Shown in pieces: positions 16,269 through 23,633 of a stretch of 39,094 nucleotides of DNA. The position numbers and the translations under genes were made by a program. Location of the stretch: the NCBI GenBank assembly GCA_027622275.1, contig JAQBZB010000051.1, positions 1 through 39,094 of the forward strand. The letters run 5' to 3'. How positions within the stretch are numbered: the stretch's first letter is position 1; the number at the start of each line of letters is the position of its first letter. The notes beneath the pieces are model-generated. The model ran no database searches. It saw only the letters and a list, made by a program, of their open reading frames with translations, and was not told the DNA's origin. The stretch is from Planctomycetota bacterium (GTDB lineage: Bacteria > Planctomycetota > Planctomycetia > Pirellulales > Pirellulaceae).

Positions 16269-17273
16269 ATGGCGATCGCACCTGATGAACAAGAACTCCT
16301 GGAGCTGGAAGCTGCGTCAGCGACGGCTTTATTGGATCGCGACGATACCGAGGCAGCCGACGAATCGCTCTGGCAACAGGATCGCGCGACGGCGATGTCC
16401 GATGCACAGCAGTTGTCGGAGCGGCAGAAGCGATTCGCCGCCGGCCCGAACTACCCGGTCGTTTTTTGGCTCGTGCTGTTGCACGCTGGTGCATTGGCAG
16501 CGCCGTTTTTCTTCAGTTGGGAAGCGTTCGCGGTCTGCATCGCGTTGTACTGGCTGACCGGTTCGGTCGGCGTTTGCCTGGGCTTCCATCGGCTGCTCAC
16601 GCACGGCGCGTTCAAAGTCCACCAGCCGATGCGTTGGCTGTTGGCGTTCATCGGTGGATTGTCGGGCGAGGGTTCTGCTCTCGAGTGGGTCTCCAATCAC
16701 CGCAAACATCACGCTCACAGCGACCACGATGGCGACCCACACTCGCCCCACGATGGCGGCCTTTGGTCGCACATGTGGTGGTTGGGATGGACCATTTGTG
16801 GCAAAGAATACGAAACACACGTCAACCGCTGGGCTCCAGACCTGGCGAAAGACCGAGTGATGCGTTGGATTGGCTACATGTTCCTGCCGTCACATATCGC
16901 CAGCGGGCTCGTGTTGCTTGCCGTCGGCCAGTTGATGGGCGGTCCTTACATGGCGGCGTCGATGTTGGTATGGGGATTGTTCGTCCGCTTGATCATTGTT
17001 TTGCATGTCACTTGGTTCGTCAATTCATGGTCGCACATGTGGGGCTATCGGACGTACGAGACAGCCGACGACAGCCGCAATAACTGGCTTGTCGCCATCC
17101 TCGCATTTGGAGAAGGTTGGCACAACAATCATCACGCCTACCCTCGCATGGCCGCCCAGGGACACAAATGGTGGGAGCTTGACATGACCTACTCCGTCAT
17201 TCGATTGATGAAGTGGACTGGATTGGCGTGGGATGTCGTCGACTACAAAAAGATCGGCGATCGGAACAAATAG
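16269..17273 (+). CDS. Acyl-CoA/lipid fatty acid desaturase (delta-9 type)
   Basis: 334 residues from ATG at 16269, with GAGGAG seven bases upstream. The three histidine boxes of membrane di-iron desaturases are visible: HRLLTH (about residues 110-115), HRKHHAHSD (about 145-153) and HNNHHAYP (about 285-292). They lie among four hydrophobic helices, with the SVGVCLGFHRLLTHGAF context of delta-9 acyl-CoA desaturases. It introduces a double bond in membrane acyl chains, with O2 and an electron donor. An N-terminal 55-residue acidic, Gln-rich extension precedes the first membrane segment. A good terminator follows. Confidence 0.93.
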   Translation: MAIAPDEQELLELEAASATALLDRDDTEAADESLWQQDRATAMSDAQQLSERQKRFAAGPNYPVVFWLVLLHAGALAAPFFFSWEAFAVCIALYWLTGSVGVCLGFHRLLTHGAFKVHQPMRWLLAFIGGLSGEGSALEWVSNHRKHHAHSDHDGDPHSPHDGGLWSHMWWLGWTICGKEYETHVNRWAPDLAKDRVMRWIGYMFLPSHIASGLVLLAVGQLMGGPYMAASMLVWGLFVRLIIVLHVTWFVNSWSHMWGYRTYETADDSRNNWLVAILAFGEGWHNNHHAYPRMAAQGHKWWELDMTYSVIRLMKWTGLAWDVVDYKKIGDRNK

Positions 17274-17302
17274 GGGTAGATCTGTTTTCGATATCGCCCA
17301 GG

Positions 17303-17336
17303 AGCCCGTACGTCGCGAGACCTGCGGGCTTTTTTT
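17303..17336 (+). terminator. Rho-independent terminator after the desaturase gene
   Basis: AGCCCG at 17303-17308 pairs with CGGGCT at 17325-17330, followed by seven T (17330-17336). It begins 30 bases after the desaturase stop, so the element downstream is probably transcribed separately. Confidence 0.75.
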
Positions 17337-17521
17337 GCCCGAACCCGGCGCCCCGAAAAACTGTCTTGCTTTTGCGGACCGTTTGGAGAATGATAGGGAG
17401 ACAGTTTACTGGGTCGTGCGAACGCAGCACGACTGAACAGAAAGCCCGTGAGACCGTCGCAATCTTTGGCTATGCGAACTAAACGGGGAAACAACCCAGT
17501 AGGAAGGAGGTGACCTAGTGA

Positions 17522-17602
17522 ATGAAGTCTGTACTAGCCAGCGAGGTGGCAACGCCTGACAAGGTCGGCGGACTGCGGAAAGGCAGGCCACCGGCTCGCT
17601 GA
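17522..17602 (+). CDS. Possible tiny ORF (26 codons) inside the structured RNA
   Basis: ATG at 17522 opens a 26-residue frame ending GLRKGRPPAR, a basic tail containing KGRP. A GTG at 17518, at ideal spacing (7 nt) from the ten-base ribosome binding site, opens a 13-residue frame instead. The initiation signal is much stronger than at any gene around. The codons also encode the three-way-junction stem, so selection on RNA may explain the sequence. Treat it as a candidate only. Confidence 0.35.
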   Translation: MKSVLASEVATPDKVGGLRKGRPPAR

Positions 17603-17630
17603 GATCTCCGATCAAACGCGAGTTTAATCG

Positions 17631-17669
17631 AGGCCCGGTTCCTGAAAAGGAGCCGGGCCTTCGCTTTTT
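17631..17669 (+). terminator. Strong rho-independent terminator
   Basis: AGGCCCGG (17631-17638) pairs with CCGGGCCT (17653-17660), continued inside by TCCT/AGGA around a GAAA loop, and followed by TCGCTTTTT. It closes the structured RNA unit. Confidence 0.85.
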
Positions 17670-17677
17670 CTGTAGTA

Positions 17678-17756
17678 GGTCACTTCCGCCGGAAGTGACC
17701 TGCCAGTAACCCCGGTGTTTGCACAGGCGGAAAGGTCACGCTCGGCGAGCGTGACC
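17678..17756. repeat. Two related palindromes starting GGTCAC
   Basis: 17678-17700 is a 10-bp-arm palindrome (GGTCACTTCC, 3-nt centre) and 17734-17756 is an 11-bp-arm palindrome (GGTCACGCTCG, single central base). Both start and end with GGTCAC/GTGACC and are 33 bp apart, which suggests repeated elements of one kind or paired binding sites. They sit between the RNA terminator and the DUF1501 remnant. Confidence 0.75.
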
Positions 17757-17776
17757 GACTGAAGGGTCAGCCGACT

Positions 17777-17943
17777 CGCCATCCAAATCGAAAAGCAACG
17801 CGGATGGTGATCGCGGCCATAGTTGTCTGCCGTCAGCTTCTCCTGGCAATACACCGTACGTCCGAATTCGCCGCCCGATACAACCAGCGTATCGTAGCAT
17901 CCCGCGTTGCTTCAGATCGGTGATCAGGGCTGCCGCGGCCTCC
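17777..17943 (-). pseudogene. Frameshifted remnant of a DUF1501 protein gene
   Basis: The minus strand reads [13 protein letters not shown], then after a one-base frame change [19 protein letters not shown] and [19 protein letters not shown]. This is the conserved C-terminal part of DUF1501 (sulfatase-like, Tat-exported) proteins that planctomycetes carry in many copies. The frame change falls at about 17898, and the family's following AGGG region is missing after 17777. It lies directly upstream of the isomerase-like gene's stop side and is a decayed fragment. Confidence 0.75.
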
Positions 17944-17954
17944 CTACACCTGAA

Positions 17955-18866
17955 TTACGCAAAGGCCTCGCGTAGCTGGGCGACATACGACGGACAAACC
18001 TCGCGAGGGTTCTCGTCCTCTTCGTATTCGAGGACGACGTAGCCGCGATAGTTCGCGTCGCGCAAGATGCCGGCCAGCCGCTTGAAGTCGGCCGGTTGCT
18101 TTTGCTTGCCCGGGCCGCTGACGACGACTTTGACCTGCACGTTAATGGCATAGGCGGCGACTTTGGCGAGATCGTCGTAAAGATCGTCCGTATGGAAGTT
18201 GCCCGTGTCGAGATTCACCCCGAACCACGGACTCTTGACGTCATTGACTAATGCCATCAGCCCCTCGGCAGTTGATGTTGGGCCGCCGTGGTTTTCGAGC
18301 GCCAAGTGAACTCCATGCTGTCCTGCGTACTCGCAGCACTCCTCCAAGCCTTCGACCATCAGCTTGTGCGATTGCTCGGGAGTCGTCTCCTTTTGCAGGT
18401 GTCCCGCGAACACGCGAATGACCGGCGCGCCGAGGATTTCGGCGTTGTCGATCCAGTGTTTCAAGTGAGCGATCTGCTCGTCGCGTTTCTCGCCGGTCGG
18501 ATGACCAAAGTCGTTGCCGACCGCTGTGCCAGAGACATCCAGTCCAAGCCGGAAACATTGTTGCTTCAGCTGCCTGAGATACTCGGGGGTCGTAGGATTC
18601 GGAAAGTAGTACGAAGTCAACTCGGTGCCTTCGAGCTGCATCTTGGCACAATCGTCGATGAAATCTGCCATTGTCAGCTCGGCGGTCTTGCCTTGGAGCA
18701 ACGAGCGATAGCTGTACGCCGCCAGACTGAATTTGAATTTCGCTGGCCCGTTTCGCACGATCGGTTCGGCGGCAACACTTTCGTTGGCGGCCAAGCCCGT
18801 CACGGCAGCCGCGGAGGCGATGGAACAAGTTTGCAGGAAACGTCGACGGTCGAAGGATCGATGCAT
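17955..18866 (-). CDS. Tat-exported sugar phosphate isomerase/epimerase-like TIM-barrel protein
   Basis: 303 residues. The N-terminus has a twin-arginine signal (RRRFLQ at residues 8-13, hydrophobic to about 32), so the folded protein is exported. The rest is an AP-endonuclease-2/xylose-isomerase-like TIM barrel: FSLAAYSYRSL, ALENHGG with a metal-ligand Glu, VNLDTGNFHTDD with Asp, and GYVVLEYEEDENP with Glu. These positions fit a divalent-metal isomerase or epimerase. The substrate is unknown. Such exported members are very numerous in planctomycetes. It is followed by the DUF1501 remnant. Confidence 0.88.
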   Translation of the reverse strand: MHRSFDRRRFLQTCSIASAAAVTGLAANESVAAEPIVRNGPAKFKFSLAAYSYRSLLQGKTAELTMADFIDDCAKMQLEGTELTSYYFPNPTTPEYLRQLKQQCFRLGLDVSGTAVGNDFGHPTGEKRDEQIAHLKHWIDNAEILGAPVIRVFAGHLQKETTPEQSHKLMVEGLEECCEYAGQHGVHLALENHGGPTSTAEGLMALVNDVKSPWFGVNLDTGNFHTDDLYDDLAKVAAYAINVQVKVVVSGPGKQKQPADFKRLAGILRDANYRGYVVLEYEEDENPREVCPSYVAQLREAFA

Positions 18867-18997
18867 GGCAAGAGGTTCCGATTCGTGAGAGCAGGAAAGG
18901 CCGTTCGCCGACGGGCCAGGAAAGCGTCAATTGGCAAGAGACGTATTGTCGCTTACGGAGGTTCGAGTCGCAAGTCTCGGGTGCTCAGCGCGGCCGT

Positions 18998-19058
18998 CGT
19001 ACGTGGCCGTTCGCTCCGCGAACGAGGGTTCCTTTCGCGGAGCGAACGGCCACGTACG
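18998..19058. repeat. Perfect 25-bp inverted repeat with 11-nt loop
   Basis: Arms at 18998-19022 and 19034-19058 pair perfectly, with the 11-nt loop at 19023-19033. The right arm begins immediately after the stop codon of the LptF/LptG-family gene (zero spacing), so the hairpin forms the 3' end of that message. No T-tract follows on the minus strand. Confidence 0.88.
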
Positions 19059-20195
19059 CTACTCCCAAATTGGCTGCGAGAGAGCCGCAGCTACCGGAGC
19101 CAGGATGATCAGCGGAGCCCAGGCCGCCAGCGCGGGCGACATCAGGAACCCGCTGGAGCCCAGTGCCTGGCAGACGATCATGACCGCGAAGTACGCGACC
19201 ACGATGCCAATACCCATCCCTGCCGCCACGAACACACTCCGGTTGCGGCGCGTAAGAACCAACGGTAGGCCGAGGACAAAGAGAGTCACGTCGAGCAGCG
19301 GCTGTACAAATCGCGAGTGCATCGAGACACGGGTGCGGAGCCCAAAGTCGAGACTCGGGTTTCGCAGCCCGGTCACCAATTCGCTGGTCGAGGCGAACTC
19401 GCGATACTGAGGGCCGCAGGCGACATCTAAAAATGTCACCTCGCTCGCGACGAACAATTGGTTGGGCAACAGCCAGTCGGTATCCGATGAACTAAGAATG
19501 ACCGGCTCGCCATCCAGATACGCGGAGGCAAGCTCCGCGTGATTCGCGGGTTGCGTGACGCCGTCTAACAGATAGCCGCCCAGCTGATACTCGGTCGGCG
19601 GATGATAGAACGCATTTTCGGCAACCAGCTTTCGCCCAAATTCGCCATGCGGACGATGCAACGTGAACGTCGGCTCTTGAATTCGCTCGTCCGCCGCAAA
19701 GCTCGCTCGTCCGCCGATGAGAATGTCGGTTCGATGATCGGTCACGGCGTCGACTTTGCGAGCCGTTTCACCGAGCCAATCCTGAGCGTTACGCACGAGC
19801 TTATCGCGGACTTTGGGAATCACCAGCTCGCGATTAGCCGCTCCCAGCAGACTGACGACAACGGCAGCGGCAAGCAGCGGGCGGACAATCCTCTTCGTCG
19901 TGATGCCGGCCGCCATGAGAGCGGTCATTTCATTCGTCCGCTGGAGCCAAGTGATCGCAAACATTCCAGCCACCAACGCCAGCAAGCCACTGGCATGATC
20001 GAAAAACCAGGGGACACGGGCCGAGTAGTAGTCACCAACTACCTTAAGAAGACCACCTTGTTCCCGGCCGTAGCCGATGAACTCGTCGAGATTGCCGAAG
20101 CCGTCGATCACGATGTACAGACCGACCATGCTTGTAAAGCTCGCGAGGAGTACCTTTACAAACAATCGCAACAAGTACCGATCAAAAATCGACAT
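19059..20195 (-). CDS. LptF/LptG family permease
   Basis: 378 residues in the YjgP/YjgQ family layout: N-terminal helices beginning MSIFDRYLLRLFVKVLLASFTSMVGLYIVIDGFGNLDEF, a large periplasmic beta-jellyroll domain (about residues 130-290), and three C-terminal helices. LptF and LptG form the transmembrane part of the ABC transporter that extracts lipopolysaccharide from the inner membrane. Which of the pair this is cannot be told, and LptB and its partner are not in the window. The outer-membrane-lipid role in planctomycetes is inferred from the family. The aminotransferase lies 36 bp upstream on the same strand, so an operon is possible. Confidence 0.9.
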   Translation of the reverse strand: MSIFDRYLLRLFVKVLLASFTSMVGLYIVIDGFGNLDEFIGYGREQGGLLKVVGDYYSARVPWFFDHASGLLALVAGMFAITWLQRTNEMTALMAAGITTKRIVRPLLAAAVVVSLLGAANRELVIPKVRDKLVRNAQDWLGETARKVDAVTDHRTDILIGGRASFAADERIQEPTFTLHRPHGEFGRKLVAENAFYHPPTEYQLGGYLLDGVTQPANHAELASAYLDGEPVILSSSDTDWLLPNQLFVASEVTFLDVACGPQYREFASTSELVTGLRNPSLDFGLRTRVSMHSRFVQPLLDVTLFVLGLPLVLTRRNRSVFVAAGMGIGIVVAYFAVMIVCQALGSSGFLMSPALAAWAPLIILAPVAAALSQPIWE

Positions 20196-20231
20196 TGGAA
20201 CTCCGTTCCCATGCGTCGTTTGGTGAATTGG

Positions 20232-21503
20232 CTAAGCGACCGCCTGAATAGCTCGCGCCAGGGCCGCGATCCCGGCTCGAATTCTTTCACACGACTGAAC
20301 GCCAAAGCTCAGTCGCATCGTGTTCTTCGCAACCGGTTGGCCCTCGACCGGATAGCAGTACTGGCCCGGCACGTACAGCATTCCTTCTACGATCGAACGG
20401 TCAAACAGTTCGCCGGCCGGACCTGTATCGATCCGGGGTGGCAAGGTCGCCCAAACATACAAGCCACCGGTCGGACGACGCCACGTGACGCCCTCCAACG
20501 GCGCAAGAAACTCGTCCGCCGCGGACAACATCGCAGCGAGCTTCCGGTGGTAACTGGCTCGAAGTTTCTCGACGTGCTGCGTGAACAAGTCGCGGCGCAG
20601 CACTTCGGCCATCAAATGCTGATTGAAGTTCGGCGAGCCAAAGTCGATGTTTCCCTTTTGTGCGCACACGGGTCCGACAAGATGTTCCGGCAGGATTCCC
20701 CAACCAACACGAACACCGGGCGAGAACGACTTCGAAAACGTGCCTGCGACGATGACCGTCTCGCCGTCCTCGTCGAACTCACTCGCGCTCGGCACATCTT
20801 CTCCCACGTATCGCAACTCGCGATAAGCCTCGTCGGCGATCACGTGGATCCGCGTCTTGTGCGACCATCGTTGTGCAATCTGGACGATCCGCTGCACTCG
20901 CTCCGAAGGCATCATGATGCCGGACGGATTGTCGAAGTAAGGCACCAAATAGATTGCTTTCACGCGAGGCAAGTCGCCGGATCGGGCCAGTTGCTGCAGC
21001 GTCGCTTCCAAGGCCTCGGGGATCATCCCCAGATCGTCCGTCGCCACACTCCACGTCCGTGCGCCTAGGTTGGCGACCGTGCCGAGAAACACCAGGTAAG
21101 TCGGTGCCGCGCAAAGGACGATGTCTTCCAGATCGAGCAGGCTCTCGGCGACGAGATGGAGCAATTGGTTGCTGCCAGCGGTGATGACAACCCGGTCTAG
21201 CGCTTCTCGTGTGCTGGTTGTCGAGGTGAATTGATCGAGGATGGATTCGCGAAGCGCTGTCACACCGGGGGTGGTACCATACTGCAACATCGCGCGAGCT
21301 TCGACATCGTTGCCGAGCAAGTCGGACATCACATCGCGCACGATTTCGACCGGAAGCGTCTCCTGATCGACGAAACCCGCCGCCAACGAGATCAATCCCG
21401 GATTGTCGAGTGCCCGGGACATCAGCTCGCTGATTGGTTGCCCCTCCGCCAGCGTCGCACGGCGGCTTGGAAGGTAAGGCGATATGACAAAGGGCTCGGC
21501 CAA
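20232..21503 (-). CDS. PLP-dependent class I/II aminotransferase
   Basis: 423 residues from TTG at 21503, chosen because GAGGAG lies nine bases upstream; the frame is open to another TTG at 21563, without such a site. The fold-type I pattern is clear: LQYGTTPGVTALRESI, then ITAGSNQLLHLVAESLLD, VPYFDNPSGIMM, IADEAYRELRY, and the PLP lysine in GTFSKSFSPGVRVGW. It is closest to the 2-aminoadipate transaminase/MocR-like aminotransferase group, without a DNA-binding domain. Cytoplasmic; the amino acid donor is not predictable. It is upstream of the LptF/G permease and divergent from the ComF gene. Confidence 0.88.
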   Translation of the reverse strand: MAEPFVISPYLPSRRATLAEGQPISELMSRALDNPGLISLAAGFVDQETLPVEIVRDVMSDLLGNDVEARAMLQYGTTPGVTALRESILDQFTSTTSTREALDRVVITAGSNQLLHLVAESLLDLEDIVLCAAPTYLVFLGTVANLGARTWSVATDDLGMIPEALEATLQQLARSGDLPRVKAIYLVPYFDNPSGIMMPSERVQRIVQIAQRWSHKTRIHVIADEAYRELRYVGEDVPSASEFDEDGETVIVAGTFSKSFSPGVRVGWGILPEHLVGPVCAQKGNIDFGSPNFNQHLMAEVLRRDLFTQHVEKLRASYHRKLAAMLSAADEFLAPLEGVTWRRPTGGLYVWATLPPRIDTGPAGELFDRSIVEGMLYVPGQYCYPVEGQPVAKNTMRLSFGVQSCERIRAGIAALARAIQAVA

Positions 21504-21668
21504 CAGAACAATCTCCTCGGGCGTGGATTTGGTACGATAGGGAAGTCGGCAAAGACAGGTCAAGACGAAGAGTGCCGAATACTGGCGATTTGTCGATTAC
21601 CTGGTGGAATTCTACAGGCGTTACGGATTTGGAACCAAGTGAGAAAGCCGATCACGCAGCAACGACAG

Positions 21669-22451
21669 ATGGTTCAGCCGCAAGGTTCACCGGGCGGCGT
21701 GTCGGTCATTCGTGCGGTATGTGCGCGTGCCGCGAATCTGCTGTTTCCGCCAAATTGTGCTCTGTGTGCGATCCCAATGCGGCCGGAAGATGGCCAAATC
21801 ACAAGGATTCATCTCTGCAACCGATGCATCAGCGATCTCACTCTAGCCGAGCCAGCATGTCAGAAATGTGCCCGTCCGCTGCCTCAAGGAGCACAGGACC
21901 AGTCCAGCGACTGTCCAAATTGCCGTGGCAAGCGGTTTCGCTTCGATCGAGCGTATGCACTTGGCGTCTACGGCGGCCTGCTCCGCGACGCTGTCCTTCA
22001 AATGAAGCAGTCAACCGGCGAATCGCTGTCACTGGCGATGGGGCATTTGCTGGGTGAGCAACTGTCGCGAAACATCACAGACGCTCCCAACTACCTCGTC
22101 GCAGTCCCCACACACTGGACGCGTCGCCTGCGGCGGAAGGTGAACTGCGCCGAGATTCTACTTGAGTCGGTGACGGCCCGACTTGGCCTCCGCAGCGTCC
22201 CGAAACTGCTTCGTTGTCGACGTAAGACCAACAAACAAGGGACTTTACTGCCGAACGAGCGATTGACCAATGTCCGCGGAGCCTATCGAGTTTCTACGGG
22301 CTACGTTATTAATGGTGCGAAAGTGTTGCTGGTCGACGATGTCATGACCACCGGAGCCACCGCGAACGAGATCGCGAAGATCCTTCGGAGAGCTGGCGCG
22401 GCGAGCGTCGAAGTTGCCGTGGTGGCACGTGGTATCGGATTTGACAGTTGA
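21669..22451 (+). CDS. ComF family protein (phosphoribosyltransferase domain)
   Basis: 260 residues from ATG at 21669; a GTG at 21639 in frame is an alternative start. The N-terminal double zinc ribbon has CALC, CNRC, CQKC and CPNC pairs between about residues 25 and 80. The C-terminal phosphoribosyltransferase domain has the PRPP motif VLLVDDVMTTGAT near residues 218-230. In competent bacteria ComF is needed for DNA uptake; in others, amidophosphoribosyltransferase-like roles are proposed. Here comM, another competence-linked gene, sits 12 kb away. Confidence 0.88.
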   Translation: MVQPQGSPGGVSVIRAVCARAANLLFPPNCALCAIPMRPEDGQITRIHLCNRCISDLTLAEPACQKCARPLPQGAQDQSSDCPNCRGKRFRFDRAYALGVYGGLLRDAVLQMKQSTGESLSLAMGHLLGEQLSRNITDAPNYLVAVPTHWTRRLRRKVNCAEILLESVTARLGLRSVPKLLRCRRKTNKQGTLLPNERLTNVRGAYRVSTGYVINGAKVLLVDDVMTTGATANEIAKILRRAGAASVEVAVVARGIGFDS

Positions 22452-22565
22452 GCGGCCTTCCCGCGTGGGCTGTTAGGTCCAACAATGTCAGTTAGGTAGT
22501 CGTCGAAAGCGAAGTGCCGCCGGCGAAGCAGCTATGCGCGAGTGGATGGCCGTGACGCTTTTGTA

Positions 22566-22618
22566 CGACGGCCTTCCAAGGCCGTCGATTGGTTCGAGAC
22601 GGCCTTGGAAGGCCATCG
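22566..22618. repeat. 21-bp inverted repeat with 11-nt loop
   Basis: Arms at 22566-22586 and 22598-22618 pair at 20 of 21 positions around the 11-nt loop at 22587-22597. The arm core GGCCTTCCAAGGCC recurs in the repeat at 32.7 kb. It lies between the ComF stop and the DUF502 gene, in a 237-bp gap otherwise without recognised features. Confidence 0.82.
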
Positions 22619-22688
22619 CACGTACTTTTTGAAAGTGCCATTTACAACTGCGGACGGTAAAGTTCCGGTTAGTGGCCTCGGAAATTGG

Positions 22689-23633
22689 ATGGATACTTCT
22701 CACGAAAGCTCTGAACCAAAACGCAAGCCGCATCGGCCGTTCCGTCGCGCGGTGCTGCGTGGGCTGGCCATCTTGATGCCACCGTTGCTGACGATCGCGC
22801 TGTTCATCTGGGCTTGGTCGGTGGTTGAGACGTCCGTGTTGCGGCCGGTCGAGAGTCTTGCCAGTGATCTGATCGCGTTCGGCACCCGAGACGGTCCCGG
22901 TCCGGTGCCCACGAATGCCAAGGCTGTGACGGAGGGTGGCAGCGTCGTCTCGTATAAACTAGGGGACCGCGAATACTTTGAACGCTCGGACGGGACATGG
23001 GTTGGTTACTACACCGACGAATACATTCGGACGAAACATCTGCAACGCAGGTACGTCCTGCCCCTTTTCATTTCGGTGTTCCTACTCGTCTCGTACATGC
23101 TCGGCAAGTTTGTCGCGGCTGGTGTGGGCCGGATGCTGGTCAATTCGTCGGAAGTATTAATTCAGCGTCTCCCGCTGATCAGTAACGTCTACGGTTCGGT
23201 CAAGCAGGTCACGGACTTTGTTTTGAGCGAACGCGAGATCGAGTTCAATCGCGTGGTCGCTGTCGAGTATCCGCGCAAGGGGATTTGGTCGATCGGCTTT
23301 GTCACGGGCGAGAGCATGGCTGACATCCGGGCCGCTGCGAACGAACCGGTCTTGAGCGTGCTGATGCCAACTTCACCGATGCCGGTCACCGGCTTTACAA
23401 TCACGGTCTTGAAGAGCGAAGCGGTCGATCTGAATATCACCGTCGATCAGGCCATTCAATTCGTCGTGAGCTGCGGAGTTGTCGTTCCAAAACAGCAGCA
23501 ACGAAGCACCGAAACCGAAAGAATCAGTAACCACGTCTCCGCGGCGATTGCCCAGCACGGCGGCGGCAACGGGTCAAGCGGAAATGGAACAAGTGCCGAC
23601 CAGCGGGACGACAGTCTCGAGTCTTCCAGCTGA
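22689..23633 (+). CDS. DUF502 family membrane protein
   Basis: 314 residues from ATG at 22689; the upstream open frame covers the hairpin repeat and is not family-like. Two transmembrane segments (about residues 20-45 and 130-152) frame a loop. Next comes the DUF502 core with SSEVLIQRLPLISNVYGSVKQVTDFVL and an Arg-rich beta domain (VAVEYPRKGIWSIGFVTGE). The C-terminal tail is low-complexity, Gly/Ser/Asp-rich. Function unknown; members are common in proteobacteria and planctomycetes. Its end overlaps the hemC start by 50 bp, indicating translational coupling. Confidence 0.88.
   Translation: MDTSHESSEPKRKPHRPFRRAVLRGLAILMPPLLTIALFIWAWSVVETSVLRPVESLASDLIAFGTRDGPGPVPTNAKAVTEGGSVVSYKLGDREYFERSDGTWVGYYTDEYIRTKHLQRRYVLPLFISVFLLVSYMLGKFVAAGVGRMLVNSSEVLIQRLPLISNVYGSVKQVTDFVLSEREIEFNRVVAVEYPRKGIWSIGFVTGESMADIRAAANEPVLSVLMPTSPMPVTGFTITVLKSEAVDLNITVDQAIQFVVSCGVVVPKQQQRSTETERISNHVSAAIAQHGGGNGSSGNGTSADQRDDSLESSS

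Larger units (their letters stand above)
17402..17672 (+). ncRNA. Candidate structured RNA or leader with a super-strong ribosome binding site
   Basis: Between two terminators lies an approximately 270-nt stretch with many pairing elements. ACTGGGT (17408-17414) can pair with ACCCAGT (17494-17500). A perfect 7-bp hairpin sits at 17413-17433. CTAGT (17515-17519) can pair with ACTAG (17533-17537) across the start codons. A 12-bp stem (17539-17550 with 17587-17591 and 17595-17601, bulge CGG) encloses two smaller hairpins: 17553-17570, with a single bulged T, and 17573-17586. A rho-independent terminator ends it. AAGGAGGTGA at 17504-17513 matches the 16S anti-SD over ten bases. Possible promoter boxes are TTGCTT (17366-17371) and TGATAG (17391-17396). 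Either a non-coding RNA or a leader for the tiny ORF. I do not recognise an Rfam family. Confidence 0.5.

Noticed and set aside
19602-21068. 488-codon plus-strand frame
   Set aside because: It is antisense to the LptF/G permease and the aminotransferase, both of which show clear family motifs; it is a composition-driven shadow frame.
21231-21668. Upstream open frame of the ComF gene
   Set aside because: It is antisense to the aminotransferase and out of line with the family N-terminus, which starts near the zinc ribbon.
22591-22600. GGTTCGAGAC resembling a tRNA T-loop
   Set aside because: It is part of the hairpin loop and arm; no acceptor, D or anticodon stems nearby.
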